DNA from: Caprella mutica
Taxonomy: Eukaryota; Arthropoda; Malacostraca; Amphipoda; Caprellidae
Length of the DNA stretch: 64,000 nt
Reading direction: 5' to 3'
NCBI GenBank assembly: GCA_947561585.1
Contig: CANNZV010001053.1
Location: 159,910 to 223,909 of the forward strand
Below the pieces are notes generated by a model. It was not told where the DNA came from and ran no database searches. It worked only from the letters and a program-made list of their open reading frames with translations. This document shows, one piece after another, positions 23,106 through 37,100 of the stretch (within the stretch, counting starts at the first letter, position 1; the number at the start of each line of letters is the position of its first letter). A program made the position numbers and the translations under genes.

Positions 23106-25054
23106 TTTTGTGCTAGGTTGTCACGTGCTATACCTAGTAGTGCGAAACATGCATGGGTGAGTGCAAAAAAATATAATAATACAAGACAATAAACCAATCA
23201 AATATTAAAAAAGAGAAGAAAAAGATGCAGTGCACTTGCAATAGATTTTGCCCAGATATGATCAGCCAATTTTATAACTGTTACAGTTAGATACATTATA
23301 TCTAAAATCCAACACTATACTGAAGCGTACGGTGTAAAATTATTTTTCTTATGCGATTAACTGATCGAAATTGACAATTTCAATCAATTTTTATATTTCA
23401 AGATTAGTAATCCAGAAGTTATAGTGTCTCAAGTTTCATTTACAAGACCCATATATTTTAATAAATTGATATTTAATAAAAATCTTTGAAGCTAGTTTCA
23501 AACTATCAAGTTTCAAGAAAATATAAGTTTCTAGAGTCTAGAGAGAATAGCTGTACAGAGTTAAAGTGTTCAACAACCGTGTGAGAATATTTAGATTACA
23601 TGTAATTAGTCTGTATGGCGTAGAAAGCGTGACACATTGACCATTTTAGATACAGATTACTCCGCACCGTTCAAATCTGAGACAGATTACTCCGCCTCAC
23701 TGCGGATGAAAGCCCAAACCTACCTAACGATATCGTGAGGAATAATAACCACTTACTTGCTTGACTGGCCCAAATATTTGAAGTACACAAATGTGTCAGT
23801 TATTTAGGAATATTTATCATACAAAATCATTAATATTTTTTATGAATAATTCTTTAACATGGTACCTACGAATAGGCCAACTACTTGAAAATTAATTTAG
23901 ATTTACTAATAACGTGTTTGGATAAAATTCAGTATAATAATACATCGTCAAACAGTTTACTGATAAACAATAATTATATCATAAATATCATTGAACTTTC
24001 CATTATACGATTGGAAGCTTGATTGAGCGTCAAACTTAACGTTACTGAAATGTTCGAAGTAAACGATGTCCCAATAGCATATTGTTTGAATGTTAAAAAA
24101 AAGATATATATTTTAAGGACATCAATGATGTATTTTAATGATTTGGTTTTCGTTGAATGAAAGATCAATGAAAAAGTAAAAATCTGAATTTATCTTCTAA
24201 ACAGTATAATATTTTTAATCAAAGATTATAAATTTCAATACGGAATTAAAATAATCATATCTTATTCGCTTGGAATATTGCTCCATAATATCCTGGGAAG
24301 GATAAACAGTTGAATATCTTTATAATATTCGATTAATTGCAGTACTTAAAAGAACTAAAGTATCTATCGCCAGTTGAGAAAGTTTTATCCAAACAAGTAG
24401 GATGTTATTGTTGTACAGTAGCTACTGATTTGCCTGTTATGATCGGAGTTAAGCCCTTATTGTGTGTACAGAGCTCTCTAGTGACCATATGGTACACTAA
24501 AAGTAAAGGGCTGCATCTTCACTGCCTAAATTGAAAGAAAACTAATTTGATGGACCACCCAAAAAGAGTTTTTTGATCTGAGGTCCGTCAGTTAGGTTTG
24601 AGTATAAAAATTCATCAGGTTTCAATTACAAGATATGAGGCAATTTATTATTGCTAGAAGGCGATCACATTCTATGAAAATAGAATTGTGGAAATTAATT
24701 TATCAAATGTATGTTGTAAAAATTTCATAATCGAACCCTAAATACCTTTCTGATTGTAGATATTTTAAGGAATAAACAATGAGATTTAGTTATCTATTAA
24801 TATTCCAATTTTACAGTACATATTTTATTAACATGTATATCCCACTTAATGATTCCAGTGCGCATGACTAGGATAAGGATAAACTTGAATAAAAGAAAAC
24901 ATTTGTTAAAATGTTAACTCATGGTGTTTGTTAGCAGAGCCACTAATCCCCTCTAGTTTGGCTCTCAACAGAAAATCATAAACATGTCATAGGCATCACT
25001 TTCCTAGTAGAGAGTGAAAACTGATTGCAAAAGTGAAGATCAGCTGGTGATTGG
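23106..25054. other. AT-rich intergenic DNA
   Basis: I see no gene. A short duplicated phrase, cagattactccgc, occurs twice near 23650-23700. A 65-codon open frame at 24337-24534 has no supporting features. Confidence 0.45.
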
Positions 25055-25215
25055 TGATTGACTTGAAAGGAGAGTGCACCATTAATTGAAGGGACAGTGC
25101 ACCAATATTTTAAAGGGAGAGTGCACTACTAATTCCCTGTTGAAAGGAGAGTGCACCAATATTTTAAATGGAGAGTGCACAAATTAATTAAAGTGAGAGT
25201 GCGGCAATATATATG
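25055..25215 (+). repeat. Diverged tandem repeat of agagtgcaccaatattttaa
   Basis: About five degenerate units, each with the GAGAGTGCACNA core containing GTGCAC. Confidence 0.7.
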
Positions 25216-25722
25216 GTATGATTGATTAATACTTTGGGATTAATGTTACTAGCTTTAAGTTACTCACAGATTCTTGTTATGAAGTCTTGAGGAAAAGGTT
25301 TCCTTTAATTTCTGGAAAAAAATATTTACCATCAAATAAAGAAAAATGGTAAAAATTTCAACGTATCAAACAGAATTAAAAAGAAAAAAATTAAGTACAC
25401 TGTAAATTTAAGAAGCGTATTTTAATTATAGAAAAGTCATTAATATATATAAAAAGTTTGTTTAAAAAGTTAATTCAGAATTGAAAAGTGATTTCAATAC
25501 CTATTATTATAACAATACAACTGATTATTATCATTTCATTTACATCATTAAAAATCATATATTATTTTACCTCAAGCAAGGATAATCGAAATCATCAGTA
25601 ATCAACTTTCAATATTAATCTTTTTCATTAATTAATTAAACAACCATAAACTTAATTAAACTCACTCGGTACTTAATTGTGGTAAAGTTACAACAATTAT
25701 TAGATACTGAAATAGATTTTTA

Positions 25723-26987
25723 GGGAAACCTATAATTACAAAATGGAGAAAGAAAGGCAGGTAGAAACATTTCAGATTAAAATATTTATATAACGTTTCA
25801 TATTTCTTAAAATGCATCATCAGTAAAGTTTAGTTCGTATCTTCTGGAAATGTAATTTGGACAAAAATAATAAAAAACTTACCTACACCAGGCTTTTTTT
25901 AGTGGTAAAAATAAGGAAACATGTTAAAAAAAGATTGTTGTTGCCATTGATAAAACTTCACTTTGTTATATAATAAAATGTACTAATTGGGATACACTTA
26001 AAAGAATTAAAAATATATGTATAAATTTTAATATATATACAGAACAAGTAAAGTTTTCAGCAACTAGGATACTATATTTACAAACCCATTCTATTAAGAA
26101 TGGTTTGTATTTGTCTATATGTAATGTGTCTTTTAAATACGTGACCCGAAAACTAACATTATTTTGACTGTTGTAGCAAGGATGTACAGATATTATATGA
26201 AAACTATCAATTTCAGGATTTCAATGCCATTTAGTTTCTAAAAATCCGTTCACTGAATCAAAAGTTATTAAAAATTCTTATCATTTTTTTTATTGTTTTA
26301 AAGCCTTGATTTTATCTTTTCGTTTTGACTTTCTTTGATTGCTTTTATCCTAAATATATTTTATGCAACTTTTTTAAACTCGCATTGCAGATAAAAATAA
26401 TTCTCGTTGTATTGAAACGTCAGGTTTTTATGAATTATGAAAATAGTCACATTGTTTTTAACCCTCTCATTCCTGTGAAAAAGTATGCAGACTTCCTGTA
26501 AATACTATTGATTACGGCCAACGAATATTTGAATCATTTAATTATATATCGACAAATACAAATCCATTCTTAATAGAGATCAAATTGCAGTACCTATAGA
26601 TATATAGATATAGCTTCCTAATTGATGATCAATTTACCTAATCTATATAAATATTTTTATATATTTATACATTTTTTGATAATTTCATTTAATTGATTCC
26701 CATTTGAGCACATTTTTTATATTATAAAGTTAAGTTTTATCAATGGCAACAACAATCCTTTTTTTAACATGTTTCCTTAATTTTATAGCTAAACAATACC
26801 CTTTAAGAATTAACCTGGTGTATATATATGTTTTTTTTTACCATTGATCAACTAATCTTTCCAAATACAACAAACAAAACTTCACTGATGATGGATTTTA
26901 AGATATTCGAAACGGTCTAATAAATATTTTCATCTAACTTTGTTTTACTTGTCTTTCTTTCTCCTTTTTATAATTACCAGGTGAAAA
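25723..26987. mobile_element. Large foldback element 1 (about 1.27 kb)
   Basis: The left arm, about 25723-26045, and the reverse complement of the right arm, about 26640-26987, share ggagaaagaaag, atcttaaaat.catcatcag, aaggaaacatgttaaaaaaa, gattgttgttgccattgata and aaaactt in the same order. A nested small hairpin (acaaacccattct/aatggtttgt) lies in the loop. No coding capacity is visible. Confidence 0.75.
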
Positions 26988-27383
26988 TTTAACACCGTAT
27001 TCGAATTTCAATAGGTAATTATTTAAAAAAAGCGCATTGATCATATTCTAAATAGTTTTTGTGTATTGATTTTTTCATCCGATGTTTTATCTGTATCTGG
27101 TAAAGTGGTAATTAATACTTAACTCTATAAACCATTCCTATTACCGATTAAATAACCCGTTCGTACCTGACGAGTCAAACTGACACCATTGGAGACTCAC
27201 TAAAGGTATGACAGTTAACAAGGACAGTCACAGCACAACTGATAGGTCTCACCGTTGTTTGGTCATTATATGCTCTGTTAGCTACAGTAAACAGACTGAA
27301 AACAGTAGTGGCAATAGGGTCTGTGACGTCATTGTACAGGACAACACTTGTGTACGTGATGTCATCAAAGCAGCACAATTATT

Positions 27384-29019
27384 ATTATCAGAGGTTATTT
27401 AAATTCAGCATTGAAGGTATTTTTGGTTTCAAGCTTTCGAATAGAAAGATTTCTATTCATCATCAGGAGAAGGGTGGAAAACCTGGACCTAACAATGAAT
27501 GACCTATAATTGTATGTTGGATACCGTCTTTCTATTTATGTTATATATCTTATATATAATTTATTAATACTAGTACAGTACCTGTTATAGAATTTAAATT
27601 ATATTCGAATGCAAGAATGTATTATGGATACACATACAATTTTTTTTTATTTTGGCTTTTGAAAGACAAAAAAAAATTGTCTCTCAAATGTCAAAATATA
27701 ATTTATTTTAAATAATTAGTGTCAATATTATTCTAGCACGTAGTAATGTATTTCTTAATAAAAGTGTGACAGACGGACGGACGCGGCTCTTATTATAGTA
27801 TAGATCAATTAATCTATTAAATATTGAAATATGAGACAAAAATTAAAAAATTTGGTACTACCTACAGCTATTGCTGACTACATTAATTTTCGAGAAAAGG
27901 CTACTTTTCATATATCTGTTACAAATCAAATGTGTTTTATTATTCTCAAAAGTGTTCTTGTTTCTTTGTGTGTTCTCTATTCCTATGCGCTACTTGTTGC
28001 TATATGCGTGTCCTCTTGATCCATATGTGTGTCCTCTTGATCCTAAGTGTGTCCTGTTTATCCTAAGTGTGTCCTGTTGATACTAAGTGTATCCTGTTGT
28101 TCCTTAGTGTAACCTGTTGATCCTAAATATGTCCTCTTAATTCTGTGTGTGTCCTCTTAATTCTGTGTGTGTCCTCTTAATTCTGTGTGTGTCCTCTTAA
28201 TCCTGTGTGTGACCTCTAGACCCCGTGTAAGTATGTCCTCTTGATCCTAAGTGTGTCCTCCTGATCCTACTTGTGTCCTCCTGATCCTACTTGTGTCCTC
28301 TTAATCCTGTGTGTGACCTCTTGATCCCGTGTAAGTATGTCCTCTTGATCCTAAGTGTGTCCTCTTGATCCTAAGTGTGTCCTCTTAATCCTAAGTGTGT
28401 CCTCTTAATCCTAAGTGTGTCCTCTTGATCCTAAGTGTGTCCTCTTAATCCTAAGTGTGTCCTCTTAATCCTAAGTGTGTCCTCCTGATCCTACTTGTGT
28501 CCTCTTAATCCTGTGGGTGCTCTTATATATCATATCATGACTTCATGTGTTTTTGAATAATATTTTTATATTTAATAGGTTAATTAATCTATACTATAAT
28601 AAGAGCCGCGTCTGTCCGTCTGTCACACTTTTATCAAGAAATACATATTGAAAGGAGAAACAAATAATTTGTAGAGGTATCATGACTACTCGCTACAATA
28701 ATATTGACACTAATTATTTAAAATAAATTATATTTTGTCTTTTGAGAGACAATTTTTTTTTGTCTAATCAGAATATGTTTATCCATAACACATTCTTGCA
28801 TTCGAATATAATTTAAATCCTATAACAGGTACTGTACTAATATAAATAATAAACTATAAGATAGACATGCAGTATCCAAAATACAACTATTGGTCATAAA
28901 ATTCATTGTCAGGTCCAGGTTTTCCACCCTTCTCCTGATGATGAATAGAAATCTTTCTATTCGAAAGCTCTAACCAAAAATACCTTCAATGCTGAGTTTA
29001 GTTAACAACCTCTGATAAT
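27384..29019. mobile_element. Large foldback element 2 (about 1.64 kb) carrying a minisatellite in its loop
   Basis: Left arm about 27384-27826, right arm about 28568-29019, ends attatcagaggtt / aacctctgataat. The arms share gaatagaaagatttctattc, atcatcaggagaagggtgga, attcgaatgcaagaatgt and, at the inner ends, the AGAGCCGCG...CTGTC module. The 0.74-kb loop holds the 20-bp repeat at 28005-28520. Confidence 0.85.
28005..28520 (+). repeat. 20-bp minisatellite, tgtcctcttgatcctaagtg, about 25 copies
   Basis: The first half is degenerate (ctgtttatcc, cttaattctg forms), the second half homogeneous. A longer block with gatcccgtgtaagta is repeated at about 28215 and 28323, showing higher-order duplication. 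Confidence 0.9.
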
Positions 29020-29304
29020 ATGAATTTCCCGTTGAGTATGAATCTTTTTAAACAATTATTATTGTGTTTATTACCTTCACAGATTGCGGGAGGTTATATT
29101 TTAGGCGGCATTTATCTATTTATCATCTTGTTATTAGCATAACTCAAAAAGTCTTCAACCAAAATGCCTGGAATTTGGTGGGACGATTGCTAATTATTCA
29201 AGAACCCTTTGATAAGATTTCGGGAGTGAACAAATCAAAGATCAAGTTCATTTATAAACGGCGGCGAAGATATGTGCTCTAAGATTGCCCGTTACCTAGT
29301 TTTA

Positions 29305-29535
29305 ATTTAGTAGGGGTTTAACGTCTGATTTGGAACCAAAGGCCATATCACTGAAGGCAAAAGGAAATTAAGTACAAGGGACTGGAAGAAGCAGTCAGAA
29401 AGGAAAGTGACTCCATGAACAGAGTCACCTACCGGCTACCACTAGTTGGTGACAATGCTCATGGATGAAGAAAAGCTACTCCGTGATTGCAGTCACTTAG
29501 CAAGATATTTGACGAAAAGGGACACAAGAACAGGT
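29305..29535 (+). repeat. Dispersed repeat family X, copy 3 (5' part)
   Basis: Runs from tagtaggggtttaacgtctg to gacgaaaagggacacaagaa, then stops before the tctgcactcacgg block present in other copies. Confidence 0.75.
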
Positions 29536-30118
29536 GGTAAACAACACAAATTACACAATTAAATAAATGTTCAAATAAATAAATCTTTCAGTTGTTTGTA
29601 ACAATGAATGTTATATCTGTAAAAAAAATGGTAATAATAATGAAGGAGGCTGAATAATTACAAAATTCTTAAACTGAAAATCACTGTATTTTTCGTACCC
29701 TCTAGAGTTTCCTATTTCAAAATGTTCATCCAACATCACACTTCAAAGAGAGAATTTAAATTCTATACATAAAATTCCATTTTACTTCGAGAGAAATCCT
29801 GAGTTGTGTCAGAGATATATAAATAATATTTAAATTGGACCAGAAACATTTAAAATAATATTACATGCTCCATGAATTCTGTATTTAGTATTGAAAAAAA
29901 TATACAATTATATATTCATCTGTCCAGTTGTTTTTCAAAACTTTATTCATATAAAATTATGAATGTCTAACTAATCTATAATAGCGATAACAATAGATAT
30001 TATATTGTGGTGAAGTGAATCTATAAGATATGGATAACAAACACCTTTCTTTGGTGATAAACTTTCTTGAGAGTAATTACAGAGTCTTATCTTAGAGACA
30101 TACTTCTACACACGCATA
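29536..30118. other. AT-rich intergenic DNA
   Basis: Nothing recognisable is seen. Confidence 0.4.
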
Positions 30119-30258
30119 TGTGTTGTTAGGACACACTGTGTGTAGTGAGGACACATATAATTCACACTCTGTGACTACGCAGGACACACTGTGTGAGTAC
30201 TCAGGACACACTGTGTGAGTACTCAGGACACACTGTGTGAGTACTCAGGACACATTAA
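30119..30258 (+). repeat. 22-bp tandem repeat, caggacacactgtgtgagta
   Basis: Three clean units and two degenerate ones. Each includes the palindrome cacactgtgtg or a close form of it. Confidence 0.8.
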
Positions 30259-30261
30259 CGG

Positions 30262-30466
30262 CTTACGGTAAAGTATAAATTTATCAGATGTGAATTAAAT
30301 ACCGGATTGAAATTTCAATATGTTATTTAAAAACAAGTTATCATCAAATGAACATAGAAATCTATTAAAAATTTGATGCGTTTTTTTAATAATAACCTTT
30401 TGAAATTTCCATCAGGTATTTAATTCACATCTGGTGATTGTGACTTTACTATACAGTGTGTCCACT
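30262..30466. mobile_element. Hairpin MITE
   Basis: Arms aaagtataaatttatcagatgtg... and ...cacatctggtgattgtgacttt pair imperfectly, including gatgtgaattaaatacc / ggtatttaattcacatc. It directly abuts the 22-bp tandem repeat. Confidence 0.6.
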
Positions 30467-30778
30467 AATAATGTATCCACTGGACCACTGCAATTGAATC
30501 TACATGTTCATTCTATTCTATGTTATTATATAGTACATTACTATGCATAATATTGGTGCCATAAACACTTAACAATTAATGAATTATACAAAGCCTGTTA
30601 CTTATTTTGAAAGGCAGTGGATACATTTTTGGTGGGCACACAGTATACAGCTAAATTGTCTCAGTTTGTGAAACTGTGAACCTAATTGGTAAATTTACAG
30701 TAAATTGTGAAGTCTGATATAACTACTAGCATGTTTTTTCCATTTTTGGTTAACTGGATATCAATTTTTTGGTTGTAG

Positions 30779-31679
30779 GTATATTTCGCCCCGGTATATT
30801 CCACCCCATGTAAATTCCACCCCAGTGACAATGATCATTATAGGGTGACAATAAAAAGGCAAATATTTTAATTTTAGACGGTCATTTGTTAAATACTTCG
30901 TACCCATGAAAAAATATCTCAGACGATATCCTAAGACAATTGGACCATATTTAGAGGTAGCTCAAGTTATTTTTTGAAACTTTATCCTAATAGACAAAAA
31001 TTACAAATAAACATAGTTTGGTAATTAATTTCAAAGTTTAAATGTTGAGCAAGTTAATATTAATTCATTTATAACATGAAACTGCAGTATGTGCTCTTAC
31101 AACAATGGTTGGGAGAGGTGTGGATGGGGTCGACTGGCAGAGATAATCCATTCAATGTTTTTGCTTAAAAGTTTTTGTTTGGATTCTAGGACAAAAACTT
31201 CCATAGTCAAAATCTCTCCATATACAAAAAGGCAATGATACATCCAGTCTTAAAACCCTGTGCAGTAGTCCCCCTCATCCCCATCAACAACCTAGTCAAA
31301 AAAAAAATCATGTAAAAGGCGTAGAAAAGTTTTCTGTCAAAAACCATTTTACACCACTTTTATACCGAATTTAAAATACATGAAAATAGCAATAAGTACT
31401 ATATGACATCATCTTACAGTTAATATCGCTGTTGCATTGGCGATAATGAAGAAAATCAGCTTAATATTGAAAATAAAATACCTCAACTAGTAAAGAGCGT
31501 TCATACAAGCTTTCTTTATTCTGTTCTATCACATGTGTAGTGAAAAATAAACAGCTTGTGAACTAACAAATGGTTTAATTTATTACAATGAAAATGAAAG
31601 TTACCTAGTATTACATAAAATATTAATAAATGATTAAAGTGGGGTGGAATATACCGAGGTGGAATTTACCGGTCACCCA
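30779..31679. mobile_element. Non-autonomous element with ends of repeated ggtatattccacccc
   Basis: The left end has ggtatatttcgccccggtat, then attccaccccatgtaaattc. The right end has ggggtggaatataccgaggt, then ggaatttaccggtcaccc, its inverse. The 0.9-kb interior has no supportable open frame. Confidence 0.6.
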
Positions 31680-33237
31680 ATTTTTTATTCATAAAGTAGA
31701 ATTAAACAAGATTAATGATAATTTGCGTTACAATTTTTGAAAATTGTGAGTTTAATTATAGATGCATTATCATGCGAGAAAACATGAAAATTGGTCTATA
31801 AATTACTTCAATAAGTTAATTCATGACTTCATGTGTTAAATACATAGTTTCATGATACAAATTAATAATTAAAATTTTAACTCATGATTGATTAAATTTT
31901 GTATCTACATATTTTTATATTAAAAACGGTTAATTAATGTAAAGCTATTGAATATTCCATTATGTTTCATGCATAGTTTCGTACACAGCTTTCTCTACGT
32001 GTCAGAGTGAAAATAGGTAGGTTCTACAACACAAACCATTGCAGAGCATGACTGGTACAAACCAATCAAAATATATTTACGCAATCGGGACAAAACAAAC
32101 CCCTAGCAGCTATACAGCTGCAGAGAACACTTTCTTCTCATAATTATTATTCCCATTAGTATTATGAAACTCACTCATACTAATTTGTTTAGTTCGCTTA
32201 AGAGTTTCTTACATAATAGACCATCAAACTTATACTTGTTTGATAAACATTATTTAGTTAATTATATGGAATTGTACCGTATGTTCAGAGGAAAGAGGAT
32301 TTTGATTATAGTGAATCGATGATTCAATAGATGGTGCTTTATTTCATTAACCTTTACAAATTGATGGTCTATCTTTGTAAATAAGCAAAGTTTAAATTTG
32401 GCGAATACGAAACGCAAAAAATAAATCAATTTTTCACTATAGATGTCGTTTTTACAAAATAACTATCTTCTCCTTTTTCGATTGAAAAATAGGTATTTAG
32501 TAATGTCTGATTTTCTTTCCCATTTGACGACCACCACTAAATTTAATTTGAATTAACTCATTCTTATCTACTTTCGTCCATAGAATCCAAAAATCATAAA
32601 GCCGTTTCTGTAGAAACTAATACTTTTTGAGATATGAAGATTTGAAATTATTTATTCCGTATGTATTAATGAAGGATTGAGAACTTTGAAAACAATAGTT
32701 TTCACGCTTTTTGGCCAAAGATAGCCTGTTGTATCCGCTAGTTTGTTGTACTGCACACTTCATGATTGATTAATGACCGGGCAGTGGGGTGAACATATTT
32801 ATCAGTATTGAAGTAAAAAATACCAATGAAACTGGAAATATTCGATATATGTATCGTTATGATTTTCGGATTTTAAGGACAAAAAACAATTTAAATTAAA
32901 TTTGGTGGGGATCGTTAAATATGAAAGATCCGATTTTACTTGCAGACCCTTTTTTATTTAGTATTTCCAGGTTCCGAAAAAAAAAATGATTTTAATGCAT
33001 AATATTGTAGAACAGAGGTCAGGATCATTAATTTGAAAATCACATGAAACTAATCTTAAGGTCTATTTTTTTATAGCTTTTAAATCTTTTGATACTCTGT
33101 GTGCCCCAGTAGAACGAAACACTCATCTAAATGAAGACAATTTCTCTTCAGATAGATAATTAATTGTGAGAGTCTGCAAGGTATTTCAGCAGACGCACTC
33201 AGTAAATATAAATTTTAAGAGAAACCGATGAAATTAA
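31680..33237. other. AT-rich intergenic DNA
   Basis: No gene is seen. A fragment of another dispersed repeat (tatccgctagtttgttgtac) lies at about 32733-32780. Confidence 0.45.
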
Positions 33238-33660
33238 TTTAGTGGGGGTTTAACGTCTGCTTCGGAACCAAAGGCCATATCACTGACGCCATAAAGCAAA
33301 TCACGTACAATGGACTGGGAAACTAGCTTCATGAATAAAGTCACCTAACACTGTCGGTGAAAATGCTCATGGATGCATGAAAGCTACTCCATGAATGCAG
33401 CAGTACCTTACCGAGGAATGGGAAGAAAATGACACAAGCACCGGTAGCTGCACTCACGGATGGAAGAGGAAAATGAAGAGGTGATAGTAAATGAAACCTA
33501 CCCAACACAATGGTGAAGTAACGTTTAAAATGATAAACATGGTAAAAATGAAAACACATAATCCAAATTACAACAGTTCAGGACCCCAAGGAAACCACTC
33601 CCCTTCTCTTCCATTCACCACAGACATCTTCAGGATGAAACCCCTGAGGGCTAATTATTA
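33238..33660 (+). repeat. Dispersed repeat family X, copy 4 (long copy)
   Basis: Runs from agtgggggtttaacgtctgc through gcaccggtagctgcactcac to atccaaattacaacagttca, then gacatcttcaggatgaaacc and cctgagggct. Together with 63660-64000 it defines the longest extent of the family. Confidence 0.8.
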
Positions 33661-34115
33661 TTGTTGAAAGTAATACTAAAATATAATTTGTAGTATTTAA
33701 TTAACAAAACATAAGAATTGGTATAAAACTAACAATATCAGCTATATTATAAATCACAGAAATTATATATTGAAAATGTTACACTCTTCAAAATATAAAA
33801 TATTACTTTGTCTTCCGTATAAAAATACTGATAATTTGATGGAATATCCGTTATAAAACAGTTCTTCGCTACCCTAATGGATGCAGAAAAGCTACACGGA
33901 GAGGGAATCTGTCACAAAAGTATCAATAACATTTACAATCGTGAAGATGGAGTTCAAAACTATCCGTGAAATAATATAGGCTATTTCTGTATTTTAAATG
34001 AGATAGAATAATCAGTTAAAATGGCTTACATTTTACAGACATTCTATTTATAATTTAAATGTTATTTGAGAATGTTTTTGGTTACCTAGTTCCACTAAAA
34101 TTCAGAGACCAAATT

Positions 34116-37100
34116 TTATCCGTCAATATTGAGGAAAGCTTTTTCCGCTCCTCCAGAGTAGTGTTGCTGTTCATTGCCTCTAAGACAGAGGACTTCATTC
34201 TCCATCTTGGGGCCAGTCTTAGCCTTACCCATCGCCACCCTCTTCCATGACCTCCTGTCACAGTTACGACAACTCTTAGAGGGCATTTTCTCAAGACTGA
34301 CTGTGCGCCGTTTGCACCCTGTACACTCAAAGAACCTTTTGGTAGCTTGCACCACCTTCACACTGTGTCCTTGATCTTTGCAGAACTGACTTTGCATCAC
34401 TGCTTGGTATTTGCAGATAGAACATATCACAGCCTTGATGGATAACTCTTTGACAGATGTGATCTGATCTTCAAGCATCTCCTTCTTTTCCAGTTTCAAA
34501 TAGTATTTCTCCATTGCAATTTCTTCCTCGGCATCTAAAAGACTGCCATGCTTAGACTTTCTCTCCAACATCTCCTTGATTTTCTCGGCATTTAGGTCTA
34601 CACTACCCAATAATGATTTACTAGTACTATATTCATCCTCTTTCTTTCTCTTAGGACTGTTCTCACTAGCGTTATCGGTCTCTCTTAACCTCTTCCGAAC
34701 ATTCTCTTGAAACTCAGGTGTTTGAATCTTGTCTTTGCTTCTTACGAAGTTCTTTTCCTGGGGTTTCAACTTCTCTCCTTTTCTTTTTAGAATTGCTAGA
34801 GCCTTTGCTTTGGCAGGATCGAAGGATTGCTTAGCAATGGAAGGACTGAAGTCAAGGTCAATACTCTGACCGGGTTGAAGTCCTCGTCCTAACTGAGGAC
34901 CAGAATTAGTGGATGGACTGCCACTTCCAAAAGCTTTAGAGAATGAAGTTGCTTTGTTTGGTGTTTTGAGTCTTTCTGATTGCTGTGAAGAAGATAAAAT
35001 AATTAAAATTAGAGGTAGAACTACATTAAATGCCTGGAATTTAAATTGCTACTCTAAAAAAATCAAACATTAGATTTATCTGCCCAGGTAAGAAGTAATA
35101 AATATATATTGTCCGTATCAACTATGCAAGGATATAGCTTACTAATAATTGAGGTTGTTACTATATGCTTTAAAATCATAGATCCTCAAAATAATATAAA
35201 GAGATAATTTAACAGATTGAATCATACTAAACAAGTGGTATATAAAGATACCATTACATTTCGTATATGTCTGATATTCTTAAGATCTATGATTTTAAAA
35301 GTATATTGACACAACCCTACTTATAACATTTTGAAAGTTAGTGAACAGTTAGATCTGAAATAAGTTTTGAAACAAAATTTGACCATTGACAAAAAATGCA
35401 TTTCGCGTATCTTTGAAATAGCCTGATAGATGTATATATCTACTTGTGTAGCCACCAAAATAACAGCAGTGAGCCATACCTCTCTCTTCTGTTGCAATAC
35501 TCTGGCATGAGTCATCTTGAGTAGTTCTTTGGCAGAGACTGACACACTTTCCCCTCTGCTAATCTTTGCATCATTTTCCACAGTCTCGCCTTCTTTGGCT
35601 TTGTAGCGCAGGAGATTCCTCGCACCAGGCGTTGGGGCTAACAACATTTTACCCCTGCAACGGACGGCAGAGAAAATGTTATTAAAAAAATCATGAAAGA
35701 TGATAGGAAACCGATCCATGATGTTATTTTTTAGTGGCTTGATAATTAAACTTTCCTAACAAATAACCTATTTTAAAAAATAAGTTTAACTAATAAATAA
35801 ATAAACTAATTGTCTTTATTATTTCAAAGAAGTTCATTTTATGAAACAAAATGAAGGGAAAAAATCATTAGCTACTCTTAAAACTTCTGATAGATCCTGG
35901 AATATAAAGTAACACTCACAAGCCATCTGACTCTTTCGCCAGTTTCTTAGCTGCTTCCAGTTCCTGCTCACTGAGGTGCTTCAGACGAGAAGCCATTGTC
36001 CCTTTATCTTCATTTCTTGAACCATTTCCTACTCCAATTTTGGAACTACTCCCAACTCCAAGTTTGGGAGTATTCCCCTCCATTACCGCTTCCCTCTCAG
36101 TTAGCATGAGGGCATTACTCTTCTCTTTCAAATGTAGAGAACTGAGGGTAGCTAGGTCCTTAGCCCTCAGTTTGTTGTTAGCTTTAGAGGGTATCAGAGG
36201 GCCGGTGTGATTGTTAAGACTGTTCTGGTGTTGGCTAGAATTGCCAGAAAAAAGATTGCCACCGTAGAAGACCTACACAAAAAGAGAGGAATTATAATCT
36301 AGAAAATCAGTGGCTAGGTAGTAGCTATTTGTACTTTGACAATTTTAATTTGAAAAAAAAAAAAAAAAAAAATTGTGCTGAATATAGCTAACAGCAGTAA
36401 TGTTAATTGCATAAATCATAAATTTATGCAGTATTAGCAAGTATCTCACGCCCGAAAAAATCCTATCAAATGATAGAATTTTATAAAACGGCTTGAAGTT
36501 GAGTTTTTTTAAATTATTTTTCTTCACTAAATATTCTTATCCCAACTAGAAAGCTGCAATCCATAACTTAGAATAACAACAGGCTAAAAATAAAAGTTGT
36601 TGTAGCTAGATATTAGCAAAGTTTACACTTAACATCAACAGAATAACTAAGGAAAAGTGGTAATTTTAAGCAGAGAAGTGCATATCTAGCTGTTTAATAG
36701 TTAATCAGATAGCTACACGGACCTGTTCTTTACCGAGAACTTTCTGCTGCAAACTGGTTTGTTTGGAGCCACCAATCCTGGAGAAGGAGCTCTGTATCTC
36801 CGATCTCTTAGAGGTGGACTTCTGGTACTCCCTTTGAATGTGGTAGATGCAGAACTCGCACACAGATTTATTCACGAACTGAACGCACTGATTGCCTGCT
36901 TTTGTTCTGAAAGAGAGAGGTAACAGTCAGAAATAGTGGATATATAAATATAGACCGAAAGTTTTTTTTATACTTAGTATGGGCTTGATAATAAATCTTA
37001 TTTGTATGTTTATAGCAGAATTTTTGTTGAAATTTATAGTCATTCTTTTTATGTACCCGAGACTTTTTCTCAACAAAAATTATCATTATTATAGGATTAC

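Noticed and set aside
24337..24534. A 65-codon plus-strand frame
   Set aside because: No recognisable motif, splice context or repeat relation; expected by chance in this length.
2890..30258. CRISPR-like arrays
   Set aside because: The repeats are adjacent without unique spacers, and the genome is clearly eukaryotic.
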